Shown in pieces: positions 1 to 11,783 of a stretch of DNA of 64,000 bases; positions within the stretch are counted from its first letter, which is position 1, and each line of letters opens with the position of its first letter. Under the pieces are notes generated by a model, which was not told where the DNA came from, made no database searches, and saw only the letters and a program-made list of their open reading frames with translations. The position numbers were made by a program, and so were the translations under genes. The stretch spans positions 178,035,204 to 178,099,203 of the forward strand of contig NC_133769.1 of NCBI RefSeq assembly GCF_003597395.2, written 5' to 3'. The DNA is from Chelonoidis abingdonii. Taxonomy: Eukaryota > Chordata > Testudines > Testudinidae.

Positions 1-15
1 CTACCAGATCCATGG

Positions 16-228
16 CTATGCATTCAATGATACCTCTATTATTGGAAGAGGTATCAAAGGGGCCCGCAAGTGTGGGCGAGGGCTATGTAGTTGACACTCT
101 GAACAAGAAGTGCAGTATTGCCAGACATGTTCGTGTATTCCTGGCCAGAAGAACCTCCTCAGGATCCATGCCTGGGTTTTCTCTACCCTTAGGTGTCCTC
201 CAAACAGGTGATTGTGGGCAAGGCTCAA
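16..228 (-). pseudogene. Gypsy-type retrotransposon integrase zinc-finger fragment
   Basis: This 70-residue open stretch shows the HHCC zinc-binding module found at the N terminus of retroelement integrases: an H-x3-H pair (AHNHLFGGHL), a WPG motif in the middle, and a C-x2-C pair (YCTSCSEC) spaced as in the family. The catalytic core that should follow lies off the window edge. The preceding RT/RNase H region is absent. The fragment has the same orientation as the gag and protease remains at 1837-3037, so it is probably part of the same broken element, now separated from them by the LTR at 234-1392. It is non-functional as it stands. The family assignment is from motif recognition; membership of one element is inference. 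Confidence 0.8.
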
Positions 229-233
229 TATGA

Positions 234-1392
234 TGTGACGGTGTCCCCCATAAGGCTTTATGGAATATGCTTATGAATGTATATATATGACATAACTGGA
301 ATATGTTTTAGGCTACATATGCCATGTAACATGTCTATGTAAAGGTCATGACCTACTGAATGTATTCATCCTATTTGTATCCATGTATCATTTTTGTATA
401 AGTTATGAATATTGGCTGTGTACTGGCTTGATTTTAACTAGCCCAGTAGGGCATTTTGTCAGCTTCTTGAGAAAAGTGCCCAATCAAAAACCACTTAATC
501 CAACAATGAACTTGAAGATGACAATTCACACCTGAGCCTTCCCAGGAATGTGGCTTGGCTGGTAAAAACTGAGTCATGCATGGACACGTGGCTTGCCGAT
601 GTGACTCAAAAACTCCATCTTGGACCTGGACTTTGCACAGGAGGGGGTCTCTACCCACCCAAGAGAGAGAGTCCATTTAACCCCCTGGGAGATCCCTCCA
701 TTTTGTCTTCAGCTGTTTAAAGAGAGAGCCTCTCCACCCCCAAGGATATCTGAAAGGAACTGGAACAAAGGACAGTAACTACAGGGGGTGTGAGTGATTG
801 CTGGACCCAGATTAGAAGGAGACCAGTCTGTGTAAGGAAGCTTACTGGGTGAGATTTTATTTGTATTCAGTTTCTTAGACATAGACATGTGTATTCTATT
901 TTATTTTACTTGGTAATTCACTTTGTTCTGTCTGTTACTACTTGGAACCACTTAAATCCTACTTTCTGTATTCAATAAAATTACTCTTTATTTATTAATT
1001 AACCCAGAGTATGTATTAAAACCTGGGTGGGAGAGGGGGAGAAACAGCTGTGCATATCTCTCTATCAGTGTTATAGAGGGCAAACAATTCATGAGTTTAT
1101 CCTGTATAAGCTTTATACAGTGTAAAACGGATTTATTTGGGTTTAGACCTCATTGGGAGTTGGGCATCTGAGCGTAAGTGACAAGAACACTTCTGTAAGC
1201 TACTTTCAGTTAACTCTGCAGATTTGGGGCAAGTAATTCAGACCCTGGGTCTTTGTTGGAGCAAACGGGTGTGTCTGGCTCAGCAAGACAGGGTGCTGGG
1301 GTCCCGAACTGGCAGGGAAAGCAGGAGTAGAAGTAGTCTTGAAACATGAGTTGACAGTTCCCAAGAGAGTTTCTGTGATTCAACCAGTCACA
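234..1392 (+). mobile_element. Solo LTR (endogenous retrovirus or LTR retrotransposon)
   Basis: The element is bounded by TGTGAC on the left and GTCACA on the right, the usual TG...CA ends. The flanking five bases are TATGA (229-233) and TATGG (1393-1397), a four-of-five target duplication. A polyadenylation signal AATAAA near 975 in + orientation, about 740 bases into the element, fits a U3-R-U5 layout read on the + strand. No polypurine tract precedes it and no convincing primer-binding site or coding region in + orientation follows, so it is a solo LTR. It sits in opposite orientation to the Gypsy remains on both sides, so it inserted into them. Length (1159 bases) and ends resemble the LTR at 19095-20628. 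Confidence 0.7.
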
Positions 1393-1836
1393 TATGGCTT
1401 TTTGATGCTTTCGTGACACCAGAAGTTGTTGTATCTCTTGCTCCTGCATTGGCACCACTCTGTAAAGTGAGGTCCTGGATTCCAGACCTTCCCATCCACG
1501 GGTATCCCATCTATCTCGGCCATCTTTTTCCTGGCATTATCATATCTGGGGTCCTCTGCCTGGACCCGCCTGAAAGTCTTTCTCCTGGGACTAATCTGCC
1601 CAAGCTCCCAGGGGCTGGCTTCTGCTTCTTCCATAGGCTTGCTGCCGTCACGGCTGAGGCTGGCCTCCAGCTCACCTTCCGTGGTGGTAGTTTCTCTGTT
1701 GGCTGCTCATGTCCATCTTCCTACTAGGGCAGTCTTATGGCCCTGGGTCAGGATCCAGGTTCCCAAGGCTTTCCTTTCTTTTTTTTTTTTTGTCTTCCAG
1801 GTCTTTTGGGGAGATGAGAACAGATCCTAAGAAATC
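1393..1836 (-). other. Probable interior of the broken Gypsy element
   Basis: This stretch links the protease fragment to the LTR. Minus-strand reading gives only short open pieces broken by stops. I cannot match them to reverse transcriptase or RNase H, which should occupy about 2 kb here. The simplest reading is that most of pol was deleted before or after the LTR inserted. Confidence 0.35.
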
Positions 1837-2310
1837 TCAGCAAATAAACATCAAGGATTGACATTCCCCTGGCGACGAGTCATTGCCCTCAGGGTCCCCA
1901 CCTCCCTCCAGCCTCTCCAGGGGGAGTAAATTATCAAACCCTGGATAGTCCCTCCCAATGACTACAATATATGGGAGTTTAGGAACTATGCTCACTGTCA
2001 CCTCGGGTCCCCTGAACCTCTGTCTCCACCGGGATGGTGGGGTAATGGCCCCATGCATGCACGTCACTGCTACGTATTTGGCTTGTAGCAGCTGGCTACT
2101 TTTTACCAGCTTACCCAATATGAAGATGATAGCACTCTCAGAGTCCACAAGCGCGGTAGTCTCTGCTCCATTTATCCTTACCAGCCTGGTGTAGTTATGT
2201 GGGGCTAATGCAACCCCTCTGAGGTGGAAGAAGGGGCATGGGACCTCCCAATCCCTCAAGTTACATTGCATAGGCTTATAGGTGCTGGGACACTCCCCAA
2301 TGCAGAACAT
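1837..2310 (-). pseudogene. Gypsy-type aspartyl protease fragment
   Basis: Retroelement protease, which in an active element cleaves the Gag and Pol polyproteins. The 157-residue stretch shows a degenerate catalytic loop, ALVDSESAIIFI, where the family has D-S/T-G; the glycine is replaced by glutamate, so this copy should be inactive. A later VIGRDYPGF segment fits the conserved C-terminal loop of Gypsy proteases. A cysteine-containing segment at its N-terminal end may be the remnant of a gag zinc knuckle. It follows the gag fragment at 2378-3037 in the same orientation but in a different frame. Confidence 0.75.
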
Positions 2311-2377
2311 CTATAATTACTTCTAGTCATTCCCTCATCACATGGGTTAGGGGGTTTAGTCCCAGGGTTTGCCCGAC

Positions 2378-3037
2378 TCAGGCCATTCCTGACCTTCTGG
2401 GGTTCCTGCTGGTTTTCAGCTCCCTCCTTCTTCCACCTAGGACTCCCCAGGGGTTTCGCTGCCCACCCTTCCAGGGTTGGGTTGGGTGCTTGCTTCGAAA
2501 GGGGCCTTCCTTGGGTAGTCGGGTCAATTCCCTGGCTGTCATCTGCCTTTCTACCAGCATGATCATCTTGTTGTAGGTGGACGGATCATTCTGGCCTACC
2601 CATTTGCGGAGATCTGGTGGCAGTCCCCGCATGTAATGGTCCATGACCAGGGTCTCCAAAATCTCCTCCAGGCTGCATACCTTGGGCTGTAACCACTTCC
2701 GTGTGAGGTGCATGAGGTCGAATAGCTAGGACCTCAGAGGTTTATTCTCCTGGTATTTCCACTCATGGAACCTTTGGGCCCGTACCGCGGCCATCATCCC
2801 TGATTGTGCTAGGATCTCTGCCTTCAGCCGGGTATAGTTAGTGACGTCTGTGGCTGGCAAGTCAAAGTCAGTCTTCTGGGCCTCTCCACACAAAAAAGGG
2901 GCGAGAATGCTGGCCCACTGCTCCTGGGGCCACGCCTCACACTGAGCAGTCCTTTCGAATGAGAGGAGATATGCCTGTACGCCATTACAGCAGGTGAGAG
3001 TCTCAGCAATTTCAGTGTGGGGACAGTGTGTGATCAT
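2378..3037 (-). pseudogene. Gmr1-like Gypsy gag (SCAN-like capsid) fragment
   Basis: Two open stretches in the same minus-strand frame, separated by a single in-frame TAG at 2726-2728, together encode about 215 residues of capsid-like protein. The first contains an [11 protein letters not shown]...WPQEQWA pattern, and the second a [19 protein letters not shown] pattern like the C-terminal half of SCAN and Gmr1-type capsids, with a basic tail after it. From established knowledge, vertebrate SCAN domains derive from this kind of Gypsy gag. The N-terminal part of gag is missing beyond 3037. The stop, the frame change to protease and the missing pol show that this is a dead copy. Confidence 0.75.
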
Positions 3038-3039
3038 CC

Positions 3040-4677
3040 ACTCTGTTTAGAAAGCACTTTGCCCATCTAGATCACCTTTAATCCAAGGAAATCAAAGTAC
3101 TAATATTAAACAAATTGTGTTGCAAAGGCAACTATGGTATTATCTCGAACAGCCCACATGTGGTGGCCAGCATAGCCACTGAGTTACCTTTTTCAGCATC
3201 TGTTAGTCTATGACAAGGACAACCAGAGAGTTGCTTGTAACAAGATATGCTCTGATCAAGAACCGTAATGTTGTTACTTAAACATCATTTTTGTTGTTTC
3301 TTAGAACAATAGTTCTAAAACTGGAGACTATTGTCCAAAGGAGAAGTACCACCATGGAATTACCTTGTACAACATCAGTGCACTTCCTTCCAATTGTAAA
3401 GACTGTCATGAAGCTAAAGCTGGAGAAACCTCTTCCTTTGTTCAGTAGAGGACACCCATAGTTATTTTATAGTATATTTACCAAGGGCCAAATTCTGCTC
3501 CATTACACCCATTAAATCCTTTCAGTGAAGCTATATGCATGTAAGTGAAAATAATTTGGTCCAGTTCTATTTAGTTGACAATATCAGGAAAGATAACCCT
3601 GTTGCAATTCCTGCTGGCAGTATTGTTGCATCACTATGTTGCCTGTGCTGGCAATAAGATTTTACAAAGATATAGGCTGGAAAATTGTTAACGTAAAAGC
3701 ATTCCTTGGATGAGGCTCCTAGCTGGTGGATCAGTTGGGCCCTGCATTGATTGACTTTGGAAGGCCTTGGACTAATAGCCGAGAGATGAGACTAAATAAT
3801 GACTCAGTAATATAATCCAAGTAACTAAGTAAAAATAGCCCTTCTTAAACAATATATATGCTCCCTGTGGACCAAATTCCACCCTAGCTTAAGCAGGCAG
3901 TGTTCACATTGCAGTAAATGGAAGATCTCCCATCATCTCAGTGCTGAATGTGGTTGTCCTCAAGTCACCTCTGCTGACTTGACAGACCAGAACAAGCTTT
4001 CACTCTGCAGAGCTAAAGGAGCTGCGAGAGAGTGAGCTGGCCCTGTCATTAGAATAGACTCTTACGTTCTGCATACACAGTCTTTATTATTGCTGGAGAT
4101 CCCAGATTGCAGGGCTGGTAGTTCAAACCTCCTCCCCTACTGCCTCATGCACTCAACTGTCATTGGAACTGTGAAGCAAGAACACAGGATCTCACATACA
4201 CACGCACGCCTTCCCCCAACTATCATTAGAATTGTGACTTGCACACACAGGATCATCCAAGGGGAAATAATTTTGCACTGTTTGACAAAATTACAGACTG
4301 ATGCCCTAGTTAGCACTGATCCCATCACTTCCATGAGGAAGGGTCACAGGATTTCCTAGACCCACACGAACAGTATGTATAAAGCAAGCTGACTTTTCCC
4401 CTTCTCCACTCTCCAGACACACAGGTGCCTGAAATGTGGTGAGCTGATGTACTCACTCACTAAAGGAAGTGTATTATGCTGCTCAACTGCAACACTTTCA
4501 GCCTATTAAAAAGTGGTGATGGGCTGGAGAAGAGTGACTTGTCCAATCTTTGGCTCAGGAGGCTGATAGGATTATACTGGGGCTGGTTGGAAAACAATAA
4601 CTTTGTTTTGTGAAAAATAAAACCGCTGCAGTTTAAAAAATTGCTTTAGTTTCTCATCAGAATGAAAATGAGACTTT
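3040..4677. other. No gene seen; one possible foldback repeat
   Basis: I see no coding exon or RNA gene here. Around 3482-3575 a stretch starting GGGCCAAATTCTGCTCC and ending with a near inverse complement (AATTTGGTCC) looks like a short foldback repeat; similar ones recur at 52562-52645 and 58308-58431. The rest is AT-rich unassigned sequence. Confidence 0.4.
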
Positions 4678-5019
4678 TAGGGTATGTCTACACTTTGAGC
4701 CGAGGTTGTAATTCCCAATTCAAGAAGACATACCTGTGCTAGCTCTAATTGAGCTAGTGCACTAAAAAATTGAGCTAGCCACCCTGCACTAAAAAATACC
4801 CTGCACTAAATACCCTGCACTAAAAAATTGAGCTATCCACCCTGGGAACATGCCTCATGTCTCGGACGAGAGTGTACTCAGGGTGCCAAGCCCCTCCAGC
4901 TGCTCAAGCAGTGGCTACGCTCTTATTTTTAGCATGCTAGCTTTGATAGAGCTAGCATGGGTATATCTTCCTGAGCTGGGAATTACATCCCCACTTTGAA
5001 ATGTAAACATGCCCTAAGA
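4678..5019. mobile_element. hAT-type MITE with GGGTATGTCTACACTT ends
   Basis: The left end TTAGGGTATGTCTACACTTT matches the inverse complement of the right end (TTAGGGCATGTTTACATTT), giving terminal inverted repeats of about 20 bases. There is no coding capacity. The flanking octamers GAGACTTT and GAGAGTAC agree at only five positions, so a decayed 8-base target duplication is possible but not proven. A short tandem repeat (unit about 17 bases, core CCCTGCACTAAA, three copies) sits near 4790-4828. Confidence 0.7.
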
Positions 5020-5032
5020 GAGTACCACCAGC

Positions 5033-5155
5033 CAGAATAACCAATAGCCTAGTGGTTAGAGCTATCATCTGAGCTGCAGGAAACCCACATTCAAGTCCTT
5101 GCTCTACCTGATGCTGAACAATTATTAGTAGAGACAGAATAACTGCTTCTGCAGC
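5033..5155 (+). mobile_element. tRNA-derived (MIR-like) SINE head
   Basis: TAGCCTAGTGGTTAGAGC matches a pol III A box and, about 45 bases on, CATTCAAGTCC is close to a B box (GGTTCRANTCC). The sequence after it (TTGCTCTACCTGATG) fits the start of a CORE-SINE body. It is old and truncated. Confidence 0.6.
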
Positions 5156-6238
5156 AGTGTTGGGGCTTGGGGAGAGGGCTTTAGCCCCCTGGATTTTTAG
5201 TATAATATAGTAATGGTAGACTAGAGCTCAGTGCTATTCTCTGCCGCAGTCTGTCTGAATGTGCAGTTAAATAGGAAGGTAAGTCTGTCTGTATTCCCTT
5301 CAGAGGGAGCCATTGTGTTGGACTCTGATGATGAGTCTGACAGCTCATGTGGGAGGAAAGGGGAAGAGGGCTGAGAGAATATTCCTTCCACTCCTCTGCT
5401 TCTCCCCACTATCTCACCTATTGGGACCAGGGTACAGGCCACCATGGGTTCTTGTGGCAGTAGCAGAAGTAAGGAGTTGATGTCATTCTCATACTCAATG
5501 CCCCGCCTGTATCAGGTGAGAACCCATAGCCCAGCAGCTTCTGTACACGCCTCCTGTGGAGGATGCCCCAAAGCAGAAAGAACACAGGCTGTGGGACAGG
5601 GAACCCATTCAGTACATAGCCACAGAAATGAAGTGGCCAAATGAGCTACCAAAGGAGCAGAGTACTCTTTTGCTCTCCTGCATGGCAAAATGAGAACCCA
5701 TCAGGAGTCAGCTTCCTGGAGGGAGACAGGAATAGACACCAACAGGAGGAGAAATGAAACTTGCTGAGGGATACAGAAAAGGGATAGGTAAATGTCCCCA
5801 AAATAAAGTTGTCAGCTGCATTCCCACTGTTTAGAGAAAATAAGAACCACTTTTCACCTTAGTCTAGAAAACAAACTGAAGCTCAGAGACTTGGATTGCT
5901 TCCGCCTACTTTATTTGTAACTTTTATGTGCCTCTGTGCTACCAGTCTCCAGCATAAGAGTGGCAGGGAAAATGCCATAACAATAATCTACTTAACCAGC
6001 AATAGGAGGTTGTTCCACAAGAGGCCTAATCTCACAAGGTTTCCAGCTGAGTTTCATAAAGCTCAGAGGCTCTTACAGTTCCACAATGCATTTGAACTTG
6101 AGGCTGCTTATTCAGACCAAACTCCAAACCTTCTAAAGTAATTACAAAGTAACAGGGCTGCATGTTTCCCCTACTCCCAATTCTGTGGGTCCTGGGGAGA
6201 AAATATAGTGAATGTACTCCTGAAGGAAGTTTGGCTTT
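5156..6238. other. No gene or recognisable repeat
   Basis: Only short open frames without family resemblance are present. Nothing here supports an exon, RNA gene or mobile element. Confidence 0.4.
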
Positions 6239-6476
6239 CAGTATTGCTAACCCCAAGTGTTTTACATTTTAGTTCTCTTTATTTGCAGTCTGCAGGTGGA
6301 GCCTTTTAGGATTCACACTTTCAAGCTTTGGTCTGCAGCCATGAAGGCTAGAAGCTTATTTTTAAAAAATGAAAGACGAAATTTTTAGGTTAAACCTGAC
6401 TCCAGGAGCGGGGGCATTAAGAAAAACAAAATATCATGAAACTCACAGTGAAACCATAGGAACTGGCAACCTTGGA
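6239..6476 (-). mobile_element. MITE of the GTTGCCAAC family, copy 1
   Basis: Read on the minus strand it begins AAGGTTGCCAGTTCC and ends GGGGTTAGCAATACTG, with ATGATATTTTG and CTCCTGGAGTCAGG blocks inside. The same order of blocks recurs at 59992-60308 (minus) and, more degraded, at 56229-56497 (plus). Confidence 0.6.
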
Positions 6477-7129
6477 CTTTGCTGTATTCTCCCTTACTTG
6501 GGGTGCTAACTCATCTTTGTTTGTAAAACAGCTGACCTAACTAAATGCTCAGTATGTTCCTGATGGCAGACTGGATAAGATTCTAGCAACAAAACACAAA
6601 GAAAAACAGCAGCAATAAAACCACACAAGGCAAGTGAGCCCTGGCTATTTTTCTTCTAAAGGTTCTGGAGATCTGATGGAAATGGCAATCATCTGGAGGT
6701 AGCCCATCTCATTCTGTAGTGCTGGTAATCATCATCTGTCCCTTTAGCGTGAAGAGCTTGCCAATTATACCAGCTACAGAGCACATAACTGCTCTGAACT
6801 CTACAACTGAAGCAAACTGTCTGGCAAAGGGGGAAAATGACAGAACTTCTTGTTCCTGTTGCACCGATGCATTAAGCATGGATCCTTCAGACAAAAGTCT
6901 GTATCTACCACTATATTCTGACCCAGCGGTCTGTGAAATGCTCTAATGAGGGAGAAGCAGACTGAGAAGGGACCTGGGAATTCCTGAGTCTTTGAGCTTA
7001 CCTCTGCCACTGGCTTCATATGTGGCCTAATATCTGTGTACAGTATTAACTTCTCTTCCAATGGTTTGAGAGACTTAGTTTATGATTTGTAAAATGTTTT
7101 TGAAGATGAAAGGTGCTGTTAAATGTTAA
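6477..7129. other. No gene or recognisable repeat
   Basis: No exon, RNA gene or repeat that I can name. The short open frames on both strands are of random length. Confidence 0.35.
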
Positions 7130-7465
7130 ATATAATAACTAAAAGGAGATGTGATGGTCTACAAATGGTTGGAGCAAGTAAAAGTATAGGCAGGACAATA
7201 ATTTATGGTGGTAAAAAGGAGATAGCTAGGAGTAATGGGAAAAATCAAGAGAAGGAAAATCTTAGATTAAATCTGAGGAAGAACTTCCTGATAATGAGAT
7301 CTAGTAGGCCTTGTGTGTCTCCCAAAGGAAGTGGAAGCCACATTTCTTGTGACCTTTAAAACACAACTGCATGAAACACTAGAAAACACATTGTCCTGTG
7401 CTGGTTGAGAATGGATTAGATGGGACCTAATGTCTGCTCCCGCTCTAAGTATTAGTCTGCCCGTA
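7130..7465 (+). mobile_element. CR1 LINE 3' end
   Basis: The stretch contains the typical CR1 tail phrases GAGGAAGAACTTCCTGAT, CTCCCAAAGGAAGTGGAAGC and GATTAGATGGGACCTAATG in order, all in + orientation. This is the last part of ORF2 and the 3' region of a 5'-truncated, decayed CR1 copy. Confidence 0.75.
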
Positions 7466-8234
7466 AGCATGTGATTTCCTGCATAGTAAGTACTTTTTAT
7501 ATTAGATTTTCTACTAGCCCCTGAATTTCACGAGTGTCTGACTTTATAGCTTTATATATTTTCAGTTTCCTAACAGGCTGAGAATCACCCCTGGATAACC
7601 TTTAGTCTGTTTCTTTTGCTTATGAGACAAACAACAAAGCCCTTTCTCAGACAGAAGACATCACAGGATGCTGTACAATGAAAGACGATAAAACTAACTG
7701 TAACTTAAGGACAGTTAATGACCCAGGCTTGGCTATATCAAATCCACAATCCCATAGGAATCCACTTAATTTGTGACCCCTGCAACATGGCTCATCTTGA
7801 GTTAGTGTGATCACTGCTTGATTCTGCTCCACACATAAAACCTGGGTGACCAAAGGTCTGACTGCCTTTTGAGGACTTTCTACTGAAGGTGCCTGCTCTT
7901 TAACCTGTGCCCTTAGGAAATCCAAGCATGCAGAGGAGCTGGTTTAGCAACTGGGAGTTAGCAGAACTCCCAAGGTGAACTGCACAGTGGAAATATTCAG
8001 AGAAAAATTATGGAGGTGCCCAAGGAACACTGTTCCCTATTCTTGCTGCGTGTCTCCTGTGCTCAGAGCCACTTCACCACTAGGACTGGGGCCTAATGCA
8101 AAACTTATTTCCCCAGAAAGAATACAATAAGGTACTTAGCAAGATCTGTAATTGCAGAGGAATGAATGAGAAAATCTTTTGTCATTGTTAGAATTGTCAA
8201 AACTTCAAATCTCTCTATATTCTATGCCCTAATT
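7466..8234. other. No gene or recognisable repeat
   Basis: AT-rich sequence without an exon or repeat that I can name. Confidence 0.35.
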
Positions 8235-8510
8235 AATAACAATAAATAATACTTTGCTCTTCTATGGCAACTTTCATCTAAGGCTCTCAAAGTGCTTTAA
8301 AAAGTCTAGTGAATTCAGCCTCATACCATCCCTGGGAGCTAGGGGAGCACTATCACCCCCATTTTGTATTACTGGAAACTCAGGCACAGAGTGGTGAAGC
8401 CCTGTGCTCAAGGTCATGCTGCAAGTCAGTGGCAGGGTTTGGAATAAAACTCTGGAATCCTGACCCATATCTCTGTACTCCCACCATCAGACCATGCTCC
8501 CTGCGTTCCC
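8235..8510 (-). mobile_element. MIR-like CORE-SINE, antisense
   Basis: The + strand shows CCCCCATTTTGTATTACTGG, AACTCAGGCACAGAGTGG, CAAGGTCATGCTGCAAGTCA and GGCAGGGTTTGGAATAAAAC in the order expected for the complement of a MIR-like SINE, preceded by its tail block TCTCAAAGTGCTTTAAAA. Confidence 0.7.
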
Positions 8511-10077
8511 TGGGACAAGATTGGGGGTGCAATGAAAAGTACAAGAAATTCTTAAATATATGGTATGAATTTTTTTGCATAAACAAGGTTTCTTATGTCC
8601 ACTGCTTCCTGAGTCAAAAATCTCTGATTTCGACAATGAAAGTGAGATTGCAAGATCCACAAGGGACAGAAGGAATATTGGGATCTAAAATAAAGGACAT
8701 TCCTGCAAAGGGGCAGCTGAGATGTATGGCTACTACTACCCCAATGAAGCCTGAAGTTTCAGCTCTATCAGCTAGTTCCTCCTCCTGTGCCCAATTTTAC
8801 AACCGAGTGTTTGAATCATGCTTCAAAATGATGCAGGCCCTTGAAGGTTACTGCCTTCTTCAACTCAGGGGAAGAGGCTCAAAAGTGAATGATACTCCAC
8901 ACTCCTCCCCTATATTCACATGCTCTCTTCTTCTATCCCCCCGCCCGCAACTTTAGAATAACTCTGTGCATGAAGTTCCAAGGGGTCATTTACAGCTTAA
9001 TACAGCAAATTGAAATTATTACTTGCACCTAGTGGGAAAGTGTCATGTAAAGATGGAGCTAATTCATTCTGAACTTCTGGGGCAAGCAAGTCAGCAAAGT
9101 AACGCGCGGCTACTGAAATAAATTTTTTACCTCCATATCCTGCAAGTGAGGGGTGTCCTCAGGACAGTCGTTCTTCCCCACCCTTTCCCCACTTAGCTGT
9201 GGAAAGTTTCTGCTCAGCCAGAGTAAGAACACACTGCGAGCAGCGTATAATATAATATCCAACCCCCAGCTCAGCTTGAGCACTGACAGAGCCCAGTGAG
9301 CAGCCCTGCACTAGAGAACAAGGAAGGAGGGAGGGTGGTTGAGAGGAAGGGAGGGTGGGGAGTGGTGGGGGAGGCAAAGCAATCAGAGTTTAAATTTAGA
9401 CACAAATCTAAACAGATACTGTCCTTCCCAGAGTGCAGGGCTCAAGAGAAAGCTAGCTGCAAACTCTGCTGCTCTGCCCAAACATGGGGGCACTAAGCGT
9501 GTATTTCCTCTGTATCTCTCCCTTTTTTTTTCTCTTCTGTCCATACTCCCACCATAATTTTCTTTTTTTTTCCTTTTCTTTCTTCTTCTTCTCCTCCCTA
9601 CATCTGCATTCTTCCCCTCCTCTGTTTGTCATTATTCTCCCTCTCTGGGTCTGCAGAATTTTCCTTCTTGCTGTATCTGGGTTCTTTTCCTTTTGCTGCA
9701 GCCGTTCCTTCTGTCTTTTTCTTCTCCTCTTTCAACTTCTGACCTTTTTAATCTGTAGGGGGTGAGAAGATTTTAACTGACACTTGGGATGGGCATGGGG
9801 AACATAAGAGGAGCAGATATATTATTATTATTTTGTAAGGATGAAGGTTTCACAGTGGTAGGTGCTGTACAAACACACAATAAAAAGATGGTCCCAACTA
9901 GGGATGTAAATTGCTAAGTCTGAAACAGGCTTGACTTTTTCCACTTCCAGTCTTTTTTTTTTTCGCCACTTAGCCAGGGTGCTACTTTTCTCAGTAAAGA
10001 CTTGAGCACTGACAAATAAAGCTACAGTTGTGGTGGTAAAGCTGTTTTTGTTTTTGTTGTTGGTAGATGCACAGGAT
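8511..10077. other. Unassigned; pyrimidine-rich tract and SINE fragment
   Basis: No coding exon recognised. A strongly pyrimidine-biased tract runs from about 9505 to 9745 and a purine-rich, GGGAGG-bearing tract from about 9318 to 9375. A fragment at 9820-9900 (TAGGTGCTGTACAAACACAC) looks like the tail of a CORE-SINE. An AT motif near 9245-9260 (GTATAATATAATATCC) could be mistaken for a TATA box, but no transcript is supported. Confidence 0.4.
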
Positions 10078-10391
10078 TTAGGGTATGTCTACACTGGCAG
10101 AGTTACAGCGCTGGCACAGCGCCACTCAGAGAGCGCTGAAGGGAAACCACTGTTGTGTGTTCACACTGTCAGCTGCCCACACAATAGTGTGTTCACACTT
10201 GCAGCAGTATTCAGAGCGGTGCACTCTGGGCAGCTATCCCACCAACCATCTCTTTCTCTTCTGCTGCTAAGAGTTGTGGAAAGGCATAGGCGGTCCTGGG
10301 GTATCCTAGGTCCTGTCCCAATGCTCCATGATGCATTGCTTCGCATCCCAGCAATCCTTGTACTTCTGTCCACGTTTGGCGCCATCTTTCA

Positions 10392-11669
10392 ATGGTTTGC
10401 GTACAGCACGCTCTGCCTCTTCAGTCTGCAGGAGTGGATTCCAAACTGTTGACCAGTATGCTGCTTGCTCTGACTACCACATCACGAGTGGCAGTGGAGT
10501 TATTCCTTAAACTACAAAGGCGGGAGGACTGTAACATCGATCTTGCCATGTGTACTAGCTATGACACAAGATTGCTTGTGGCATTCACAGAGGTGCTGAC
10601 CACAGTGGAGTACCACTTTGAGGCTTGGGAAACATGCACTGAGTGGTGGGATCACATCGTCATGCACGTCTAGGATGATGAGCAGTTGCTGCAGAACTTT
10701 TGAATGAGGAAAGCCACATTCATGGGACTGTGGGATGAGCTTGCCCCAGCCCTGCGGCACAAGGACACAAGAATGAGAACTACCCTGCTGCTGGAAAAGC
10801 GTGTGGCGATTGCATTGAGGAAGCTGGCTACTCCAGACTGCTACTGATCGGTCGCTAACCAGTTCGGAGTGGGAGAGTCGACCGTTGGACTCATGTTGAT
10901 GGAAGTATGCCGGGCCTTTAATCGCATCCTGCTCCAAAAGACCCTGACTCTGGGCAATGTGCGTGACATTGTGGATAGCTTTGCACAAATGGGCTTCCTT
11001 AGCTGTGGAGGGGCGATAGATGGCACGCATATTCCAGTTCTGGCACCACACCACCTAGCCACTGAATACATTAATCGAAAGAGGTATTACTCAATGGTTC
11101 TCTAGGCGATTGTGGATCATCGTGGCCCCATTTCACAGACATTAACGCAGGCTGCTCTGGAAAGGTGCATGACGCATGCATATTTCGGAACATTGGCCTG
11201 TTCAAGAAGCTGCAAGTAGGGACTTTCTTCCCAGACCAGAAGATCACCATAGGGGAAGTCGAAATGCACACTGTGATCCTGGGAGACACCGCCTCTTCCT
11301 TAATGCCGTGCTTATGAAGCCATACCCGGGGCAACTTGACAGCAGCAAGGAGCGGTTCAACAACAGGCTGAGCAAGGGCAGAATGACTGTTGAGTGTGCT
11401 TTTGGCTGTTTAAAGGCTGCTGGCGCTGCCAATAAGGGAAGTTGGACTTGGCCCATGACAATATTCCTACGTTTATAGCAGGGTGCTGTACACTCCATAA
11501 TATTTGTGAAGGGAAGGGTGAAAGCTTCACTCAGGACTGCACCGCTGAGGCTCAGTGCCTGGAGGCTGAATTTGAACAGTCAGAAAGCAGGGCTATTAGA
11601 GGGGCTCAGCACAGAGCCATAAGGATCAGGAATGCCTTGAGGCAGCAATCTGAAGCTGAAAGCCACTAA
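10392..11669 (+). pseudogene. Harbinger DDE transposase pseudogene (HARBI1-like)
   Basis: Homologue of the DDE superfamily 4 nuclease that cuts and integrates PIF/Harbinger transposons. Seen in order: an N-terminal helical region with RRED (10392-10671), a helix-turn-helix-like VANQFGVGESTVGLML at about 10853-10900, the first catalytic aspartate in GGAIDGTHIPV followed by LATEYINRKRYYSMV (to 11102), then, after a frame change near 11105-11176, LLMKPYPGQLDSSKERFNNRLSK-like and MTVECAFGCLKA segments with the last acidic residue, and a second frame change into IPTFIAGCCTLHNICEGKG and an acidic tail to the stop at 11667-11669. In-frame stops near 10671, 10699, 10847 and 11103 plus the frame changes make it a pseudogene. 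Family identity is firm. Confidence 0.85.
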
Positions 11670-11783
11670 TATTTGTTGCTATGCTCAGGAGTGTAATGCT
11701 AGGAGGTGATTGTGATTGGTGCAGATGATGCAATATGAAGGTTTAAGATAACTGTGTATTGCTTTGTAGGGCTCTGTTTGCTT

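Noticed and set aside
5033..5110. Possible tRNA gene
   Set aside because: A and B box matches are present but no acceptor-stem pairing can be made, and the sequence continues as a CORE-SINE.
8309..8956. Open frame of 215 residues, the longest in the window
   Set aside because: Its first third is an antisense MIR-like SINE and the rest shows no domain, signal or conserved pattern. Length alone does not support a gene.
9230..9330. TATA-like motif followed by a GGAAGG-rich stretch that might be a promoter
   Set aside because: No exon, donor site or reading frame follows in either direction, so it stays as unassigned sequence.
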